A stretch of 64,000 bases of DNA from Persicaria tinctoria (taxonomy: Eukaryota > Streptophyta > Magnoliopsida > Caryophyllales > Polygonaceae), in the NCBI GenBank assembly GCA_037127255.1, contig JBANSL010000020.1, positions 56,147,098 to 56,211,097 of the forward strand. The letters are read 5' to 3'. Shown here piece after piece: positions 56,838-64,000 of this stretch (positions are counted from its first letter, which is position 1; every line of letters starts with the position of its first letter). The notes beneath the pieces are model-generated. The model had not been told where the DNA came from. It saw only the letters and a list, made by a program, of their open reading frames with translations, and ran no database searches. Made by a program: the position numbers and the translations under genes.

Positions 56838-57203
56838 AAGGGCGGAGGGAGGGGGGCATGAGGTGGCTTTAGTCCCCGGGTTGGGGAAAAACTTAAAAAA
56901 TAAAAATAAAAAAATATGTATTTTTTTATAATTTTTAATAATTTAAGGGTTAAAAAAGTTTAAAAGAGTAATAAATTAATATGTCTAGCTTAGTTGGTAT
57001 GAGGTGGGAAGTTGAATAATAAGGTAGAGTTTAAATCTCTATGGCTTCATTTTATGGATTATTTTTCTCTTTTGACTTTTTAAATCATATATTTAATGTG
57101 TTTTCTACTAATTTTTTTAAAAAAAATTGTATCTCATATATATTAAAAAAAATCCCGATAAAATAGGTGAGCCCCCTTCAATTTTTTCTTGGCTCCGCCC
57201 CGA
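56838..57203. mobile_element. MITE-like element with GGGCGGAG ends and a tRNA-like core
   Basis: AAGGGCGGAGGGAGGGGGG at the left is roughly mirrored by GCCCCC...GGCTCCGCCCC at the right. Inside (56975-57040) TCTAGCTTAGTTGGTATGAG and AGAGTTTAAATCTC look like tRNA A and B boxes, so a tRNA-derived piece may be embedded. Target duplication unclear. Confidence 0.5.
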
Positions 57204-57272
57204 CCTGCACAGAATAAAGTTTTGCAAAGCTGTCAATTGCGAACATAAAATAGTAAATTACATAATAGTTGA

Positions 57273-57556
57273 TCATCTGATTTGATAAGGACCGCAGTTT
57301 ACAATGTTCCAACCAATGCATCTAATCTCAAGCCACTTTCGGTGTCCTAAACTTAACTTGTAACCCTCATTAACTTGAGTTTCGTTGTCAACCAAATACA
57401 AGTCTTCATTAGACTCACACAACTGCTTCTGTTTCAACTCACTAGAAATCGATGATGAATCACAAACTTGGGTCATCTGTAAGGAGTTGTAATCCATAAA
57501 GAAAACTCTCCCCCATTTGTCAAGCGTGCTGCACAGTTGCCCTTTGTAAGTGGTAA
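57273..57556 (-). pseudogene. SKIP23-like F-box gene, C-terminal part
   Basis: The minus strand reads TTYKGQLCSTLDKWGRVFF, MDYNSLQMTQV, then ESNEDLYLVD and KWLEIRCIGWNIV. This is the order seen in the DUF295 half of SKIP23-type F-box proteins. The frame stops at 57273 without the usual last segment, so the C-terminus is also damaged or very short. It joins in frame to the N-terminal part at 61234 once the Helitron DNA is removed. Confidence 0.8.
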
Positions 57557-59349
57557 TCTATATCTATCTATTAATATTACTAATTCTGCTAGTATTTTGC
57601 TGACGTATCACCCCCATAATTAAAGTTGAATTTTTTATTCAAATGGTATTTTCTTATTGGTCAATATTATTGCTGAAATTATTTGTTTCCTATTTGACAT
57701 ATATTTGTTTCCTATTTTTCATTCGAAGATTATTTAAATTGATATGGTTATATCAAATTTTGATCTATTAAATATATTTATTTCTTTTTTTCACAGAAAA
57801 GACTATGTACCTTGATACGTCGGACTACCATTTTGCATATTATCATTTTGTGTGGTCTTTTATATCATTATTTCATTAATATATCATGACTTTCTTTATA
57901 CATTTCATCCATATCAATAATATTATATATTTCTTTTTAAAATTTACATTTATTATACAATATAGACATCTTACATTTTTATTGATTTTTTTTAAATATT
58001 TTTATTTAAATTGACATGGTTATATCAAATTTTGATCTATTAAATATATTTATTTCTTTTTTCACAGAAAAGACTATGTATCTTGATACGTCGGACTACC
58101 ATTTTGCATATTATCATTTTGTGTGGTCTTTTATATCATTATTTCATTAATATCATGACTTTCTTTATACATTTCACCCATATCAATAATATTATATATT
58201 TCTTTTTAAAATTTACATTTATTATACAATATAGACATCTTACATTTTTATTGAATTTTTTAAAAATATTTTTGGAGATAGAAGAAAAACATCATTAGTT
58301 TTAAGAATAAATTATTTTTGCACCTGTTAACCTTCAAAAATTGAGGAAAATAACTAACCAAAATGAATATTTTAAACCTATACTTACTTTGCACATTCTA
58401 CATGACATCTATATAAATTTTTAACAAAAGATTTTTTAGAGATAAATTACATTTATTTTAAACATCTTAAATGGCTATCTGGAATACAAACAATAACATT
58501 TTATGATCTACAAACAAAAATTGAAGAATTTTGAGAAAAGAAAATATGAAATTTGCATATATTATCATTTAAAAATAAATAAATAAACACTCTTTTATGA
58601 TTACTTTTGGGTGTTTTTGGCTTCAAATATCGAAGGAAAAAAATATTTATCCCTAAAATGAATATTTTACATCTATATTTATTTAGTACTCTAGATGTCC
58701 CGTATTATAATTTCAATATTTTAAGACCTGCAATTTTTTTTATAAAGTTAGTAAAAATAATTAATTTGTGAATATTAGATTTCAAAAATTAATTATAAAA
58801 ATCAATTAGAGCCAAATTTTTTTTTTTACAATTTACTTATTTCAAAAGTTAATTAAGACTTACAAGCATTACTTATTTTACATCTTAGATGAGACGCCTT
58901 AGATTACTTTTTTTCTATCTTACCTTTATTTTCTCAATTTATTTCTCCCTCTTTCTAGCCATCTGTTCTCATGAAAATAATGAATAAGTTATTTATATCT
59001 AAATAACTTCAAATGTATTCGCACGATCATGTGTTTATGATTTTTTTAATCATTATATGCCAACTTATATTTTCCTTTTTAGTTTTATCCTAATGATAAT
59101 AATTATATATGTATTTCAAATTATAATAGGTGGTGTGTTTGAGGTTTATTACTACTTTACCTTATTACATCATTTCAAAAATTAAATTGTATCTCTTTCC
59201 AACTAATTTTTAAATAAAAAAAATACTTTATACATATTATTTTTTGTAAATAAGTATATATTAATATAGTATTATATAGATATATAGAATGATGTTTAAT
59301 TTAAAACGAATCAAAATCCCGTGCCTTCAAGGCACGGGTATTACACTAG
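57557..59349 (+). mobile_element. Helitron A
   Basis: Begins TCTATATCTATCTATTAATA after a host A (57556). Ends with the hairpin CCCGTGCC-TTCAA-GGCACGGG (59318-59338), then TATTACA and CTAG (59346-59349), followed by T. A|T insertion, 5' TC, 3' hairpin and CTRR are the marks of Helitrons. It is non-coding and AT-rich. Confidence 0.85.
57726..58270 (+). repeat. Tandem duplication of about 275 bases inside Helitron A
   Basis: 57726-57998 and 58004-58270 are nearly the same. Both contain GATATGGTTATATC or GACATGGTTATATC, TTGATACGTCGGACTACC and TGTGTGGTCTTTTATATC. They differ by few bases and a 2-base indel. Confidence 0.9.
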
Positions 59350-61233
59350 TTATAATACTAAAGGAGAAGTCGTCTACGACATGTGGCGGCTTCTCCTTTA
59401 ATGTAGCTTCTTTTAAAAAAAATTATTTTAATTCATTAATCCAAACAAACTTGATTTATTTTAAAATAGGATTTGCAAATCTAAATAAAATCTAAACAAC
59501 CATGATTTATCTTAATTAATTGTTAATTGATTTATTTTAAAATAGGATCGACATTAGGATTTGTTTTTTAATTGTTAAATCTTCAATTCACTCATAGGAC
59601 TTATGAAAACATTGTGCTTAACAAATGATCCACATTGTTTTGTGGCTTATCCGAGAGGATGCACAAGGAAATGGCTGCTTGGACTGGTTGTTCTGTCTTA
59701 GCATCCATCGGTTCTTTCCATGACGTACGTCTAATTTCCCTCTATCAAATCGAGTTCAATTCGTGGATTCGCTCGTGTTTTGTATTCACTATCTGATCGA
59801 GTTTAAGACTATGATTTCAGGAGTGGGTTTGTAAGCGAGAATACGACGAGTTTGGCCCAACTGTTGTCCACAGAAAGTGCTTCTAATTGCAAGAAACAAA
59901 GTGTTCCAAAATGTAAACAATAGGTGTGTGTTTCTACTACACTTTCATCTATGTTTTTGCTCTATGAGCGTTCACTTCATTCTTCCGGTTTTTGGTTTTT
60001 TCGAGCCTGTTATGATGCTATCAACGTTGAAATCTGAGGCCAAGGTGACATTGCTATCTTGACAGTTTTATCTTCAATTGTTTCGTTGCTTTGTTACTGT
60101 CAATATATAGCAGGTTTCAAGTAAAACCATCACCTTCAAAGTTCAAAGCTGTATTGTGTGTACAAATGTGTAAATTGATGAAATGTGCAAATTGATAAAT
60201 ACATTAAATTGATAAAATATAAACTTTGCTATGTATCAAACTCAAAATGATCTGAATCCAAACTTGAAGTAAAATCTAGGTATGAAACTATGCTATGTTA
60301 ATCGTGTTGTTGCATATTTGTATTCCATACTTTTATTAAAATTATATATTACCTACTAAAATATATTCGATAGGCCGACGAATCGGCATAGGGATTACTC
60401 GTGAAAACATACAAATCAATATCAATATCAATATTTTATAATATTAAATGAGAAGTCTCTCCTTTAATGTAGGTATTTTAATTTATTTATTAATTGAGTT
60501 CTTTCACAAATCTAATTAAGTTAAGATTTGATACGAAATAAGTTAAGATAGGACTATATCGGATTGTTTGATAACTATGCAAATCTTTTTTTGGTCATTC
60601 GATAACTATGCAAATCTAATTAATTAATTAATTAAATCTAATTTAGTTAAAATTTGAATACGAAATCGGTTGAGATATTCATGATATTTTGGCTGGTTAG
60701 TTTAGATATTCAACGGATAAGATTAAAATAAAATCATATTTATTTCAACAAATTAATTAAATATGATTTTTTTCTTTATATGTTTATATTTTAATCGTGT
60801 ATCTTCCTATGTACATAATCATTTACTGTATAATTACCCATCTTCTCATTTCCTTTCCATTTTCTTCTTCTTATCTCTACCTCATGTTTGTTTTATCCAT
60901 TGAAGGAGAAATTCAACAATCATGCTGACCAATCAATAATTGTGGAAATTATTGGTGAGACTCAATTTGATTTCTCGCTTTCTTTAATTTTTGTATTATT
61001 TTCATTTCAATTTCACATTCTTGATCAATGTGAGATTCGTTTGTACACATATAGTACTTTTTAATTTGTATTCATAACTTTATAATGTACGGTAATTTAT
61101 TTGGTTGATCAAAATATAAGCAAACAACTAAAATATGACAATTAATATATAACCTACTATAACCGGTGACAAAAAAATTAAAAAGATATTCTTATTTAAA
61201 GAAATCCCGCACAAGGTGCGGGTTATATGCTAG
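59350..61233 (+). mobile_element. Helitron B
   Basis: Ends with the hairpin CCCGCAC-AAG-GTGCGGG (61206-61222) and CTAG (61230-61233), followed by T. The left side begins TTATAATACTAAAGGAGAAG directly after Helitron A, a 5'-end-like sequence without the expected TC. A similar start, TTATAATATTAAATGAGAAG, occurs at about 60435, so a third copy may be nested. Another short palindrome (GCCGACGAATCGGC, about 60374) resembles an internal Helitron hairpin. No Rep/helicase is encoded. Confidence 0.75.
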
Positions 61234-61861
61234 TGTCTTCATAAACACGACTGTTGAATTCAGTGTCCCAATACCAATTTTCGCGGGATCCTTGAAGCCT
61301 CAACAATGCTAGTCTCCCTTTCATTTCCCCCTGACACAGATGAGCAACTACAATAACATCAGAAGCATAACTAGGGTTCACACTACTTGCATCTGAAGAA
61401 ATTAAGACTATCTTTCTAACAAATACATTTCCTTGGAAGTTTTTACGGCAAAGATGGTAGGCCTTGGCAATGAAGGTGAGTTTAGAGAGTGGAGGATTCG
61501 CCATGGATGATGTTGTGGGGCAATTAAAAAAGTCTGGCCTAGGCATAAAGATGTGACTGCGAAAGTTGCCAGTCTTGCCACCTCGTTTGAACTCTTCAAA
61601 CACCACCAACAAAGGCCACATTCGAGGATACATCTTACATCGCAATTGAAACATGTTGACTTCGGTAATAAAGTAGGATACGTCGGGGGACTCTTGAGGT
61701 GGTGGAGGCACCCAAAGCGGGAAGCGGGTTGGACAGGGCAGAGATGATTGCCACATCTTACACACTGACCGAAAGAGTAAGATATCAAGCCGACTCGTGA
61801 GTTGTTTTCCAATATCCACCCACAAATCCAAGGGAAGATTTTCCCAAGTGTCTCTTGTTCT
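61234..61861 (-). pseudogene. SKIP23-like F-box gene, N-terminal part
   Basis: F-box proteins link substrates to SCF ubiquitin ligases. The minus strand reads TWENLPLDLWVDIGKQLTSR and LDILLFRSVCKMWQSS, an F-box. A region follows with NPPLSKLTFIAKAYHLCRK and REDW-like ENWYWDTEFNSRVYED. It stops at the Helitron border 61233/61234. The true start is uncertain: an acceptor-like AACAGTAAAG stands at about 61862, so an earlier exon or a start codon further right is possible. The frame is open across the whole piece. Confidence 0.8.
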
Positions 61862-61954
61862 CTTTACTGTTACAATGTAAATATATGATGATATTATCAT
61901 ATTTGAAATCAAGAAGTTTAGTACATAATTTCTAAGTGAAATTAAGATAATCAT

Positions 61955-64000
61955 TCAAGTTCATCCAAGTAGATTATCTAGTTTGGATTTTATAGCAGAT
62001 TGAATCATTTACTACCTTCAAAGCTTCAACAGTTACCATACACCCTTTGGTTATAGTGTAATAGCATTCTTTTCAATTAATTATTTCATAAATTGACACT
62101 GAAATATTCAAACAGTTATTTTCTTGCCCTTGACTTCACAAAGGGTAGAAATTTCTTCCTAGTTTCTTTTTCAATTTTGCTGTAATGGTAAGCGTTTTTT
62201 GGGTACAAGGTTTTAGGAGAGGTTTTGCAGGTTTTCGAAATTTCCCAATAATTGGTGTTTGGCCATTGGAGGCTCATATGGCGGAGGTTTCAAAGATGTA
62301 GAAGGAAGGTTTCAAATTGTCATATTTTGGATCTATGGGGGCAAAGTTCACTAGGTTAATTTTGGGGTGTGAAAAATAGGTCCTTTATAGTTTATACCCC
62401 TTTTCCTTTCCTCATTTAGTCAATTACTAATGCTTCCAGTATTCCTTTCCTCTTTTATCAATTATAAACAAGTCACTTACTGTCATTTCCACTTAAACTA
62501 CTATCAAAAAACTCATAAATACCAAACACATAACAAGGTTTCTATATAGATTTTTTATTTTTGAAATATCAATCTTCAACCACCAAAATTACTGCAAACC
62601 AACCTCCACCCCATAAGAATACGGTCTTTCTAACCTATGCCCTTAAAGAATAGGTTAAGAAACCTAGGAAAGTATTATAGATATAGATATAGATTAATGC
62701 TCTAAAAAAGGATTTTTGCTATAAAAAAAAGAATTATATTCTATAAAAAGCAGTTGTTACTGATTAAAGATATTATAAAATAAACAACAACAACAACAAA
62801 ATAAAATGTTAGAGAAGGCATAGGTGCAATCAAAATAAATAAAAAAGAAATTGCAAACCTCCGAGAAAATCAGCGGCATTGCTCCAAAACTGTATAATTT
62901 GAGACTGATCTGCACACCTAAAAGAAATTGATACAACAAAGTTAAGAAAATGTTCAATTATTATAATTATAACTTTAAGTATGAATAAACTCACGACATA
63001 GTTCACAAGGTCCATCAGTTTGTTGTTAAAATAGAAAATCTCATTTCAATAAATTAAATGATCATTATAAAAATAAAGATATTAAAATTTAATATGACAC
63101 GAGTCAAGATAGCATAATCTCATTGCAAGAAACCCTTACTCATGTGCTAAATCCCTCTTTGTAGCATTTAAATTTGCTAAACTTTTGTTGTAGTCTTAGG
63201 AAAAGACACAAGAACATAGCTACATTTATAGTGCAAAAGACAATATATATTATTCTACTTGTTATTGTTTATAAAATAACAATTTGCTATACACACATAT
63301 AGGGCAAGGTTAGGATCATAAGAGAAACTGAGGAAATTATTAGGGTGAGTAATAAGCAATATAAGTAGTAGAGTTCAACATTAGTAAATAAATTGTAAGA
63401 AAAGTATAATTGCCATTTCAAGGTTTGAAAAGTATATAGTATATATTAAGTGGGAGAGTGGATAACTGACCACTACACAGTACACACTTTCTACTAGAGA
63501 AATATACACATCTGTATATAATTATGCAGTTTTTGTTACTCACTTACTCAACACTCGTCAACGTACTTGGAACTCCAAGTGAAGCGTATAAGAAGAAAGA
63601 ATTGGGGAAAATACCAGAGTAAACCTAAGAAGAAGAATAAAGGGAGTAATATAATGTAAGAAGAAACAGACCCAAAGAGACCGAAACAGACCAAAAAGAA
63701 ACACAAGCAAGGGAGGAAGAATCAACATCCAAGAGTAAACCTACAAGAAGAAACACAAGCAAGGGAGGAAGCAACCAAAAGATCAAAAAAACAATCGAGA
63801 ATAATGTAAGACTTTTAAAAATATATAATTTGAACTAGAACAATTATTATATGACTGATGAACAATATCCTTTATTGATGAAAAATGAGTACAAACAAAC
63901 GACAAAGATGCGGTGCGCGATTGAAAGATCTAATTTTATTATTTGACTCATCGTAAAACTAATTCTTTGTCCACACTCATGGGGAAATTCTCAGTTTGAT
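61955..64000. other. Right flank, no gene recognised
   Basis: AT-rich. AAGAAACACAAGCAAGGGAG occurs twice (63697 and 63749) in an A/G-rich patch (63590-63800). Short minus-strand frames at 62757-63015 match nothing I know. Confidence 0.3.

Noticed and set aside
56975..57040. Functional tRNA gene
   Set aside because: A- and B-box-like words are present, but no cloverleaf with proper acceptor stem is visible; probably SINE- or element-derived.

Overview
The window is nuclear DNA of a flowering plant, most likely a eudicot. The evidence is spliced genes with GT-AG introns and plant-only protein families (Sec23 with a plant-type zinc finger, FANTASTIC FOUR, BSD, SKIP23-type F-box, plant mobile domain). 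Between the genes lie AT-rich DNA and nested transposable elements: LINE, SINE, LTR, MULE, hAT, PIF/Harbinger and Helitron. Three genes look intact, all on the minus strand: an uncharacterised plastid-type membrane protein (13134-17084, 8 exons), a SEC23-like COPII coat subunit (18248-24894, 14 exons, 744 residues) and a FANTASTIC FOUR-like gene (48704-49456, no intron). Two host genes look dead: a BSD-domain gene with two in-frame TAG codons (51904-53098) and a SKIP23-like F-box gene split by Helitron DNA (57273-61861).

Left part (1-13000): a decayed L1-type LINE, a hAT-end fragment, then a 7.6 kb element (5361-12939) with Mutator-like features. The element has imperfect terminal inverted repeats and carries two genes: a plant mobile domain (PMD) gene and a relic transposase that joins a FAR1-like N-terminus directly to an OTU-like domain. 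Fourteen copies of an 18-bp interrupted palindrome, ACCGCAT-N4-ATGCGGT, sit in three clusters: before the first gene, before the second gene, and next to the right end. Both genes are broken, and a hAT MITE sits in the first exon of the PMD gene.

Middle part (25700-46150): a minus-strand LINE insertion (long target duplication) holds a hAT-like element, which holds a poly(A)-tailed retro-insert. Two related elements follow, lodged in (TA)n tracts and filled with degenerate CGAATAAT repeats. Then come direct and tandem repeats, a PIF/Harbinger MITE and a LINE fragment. A second, smaller MULE (41850-43455) has its own palindromic subterminal repeat, TGCCGA-N15-TCGGCA. Next to it is a non-autonomous LTR element with intact LTRs, a primer binding site, a 5-bp target duplication and a 43-bp tandem array.

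Right part (46150-64000): a short SINE, a perfect 22-bp hairpin, the FANTASTIC FOUR-like gene, a GATGACATTTTT-type array, the BSD pseudogene, MITEs, a 1.75 kb hAT element inside an older MITE, and the Helitron pair. Removing 57557-61233 rejoins the F-box gene exactly in frame. The most unusual signal is the pair of MULE-like elements that share one transposase N-terminus type but carry different arrays of palindromic sites.
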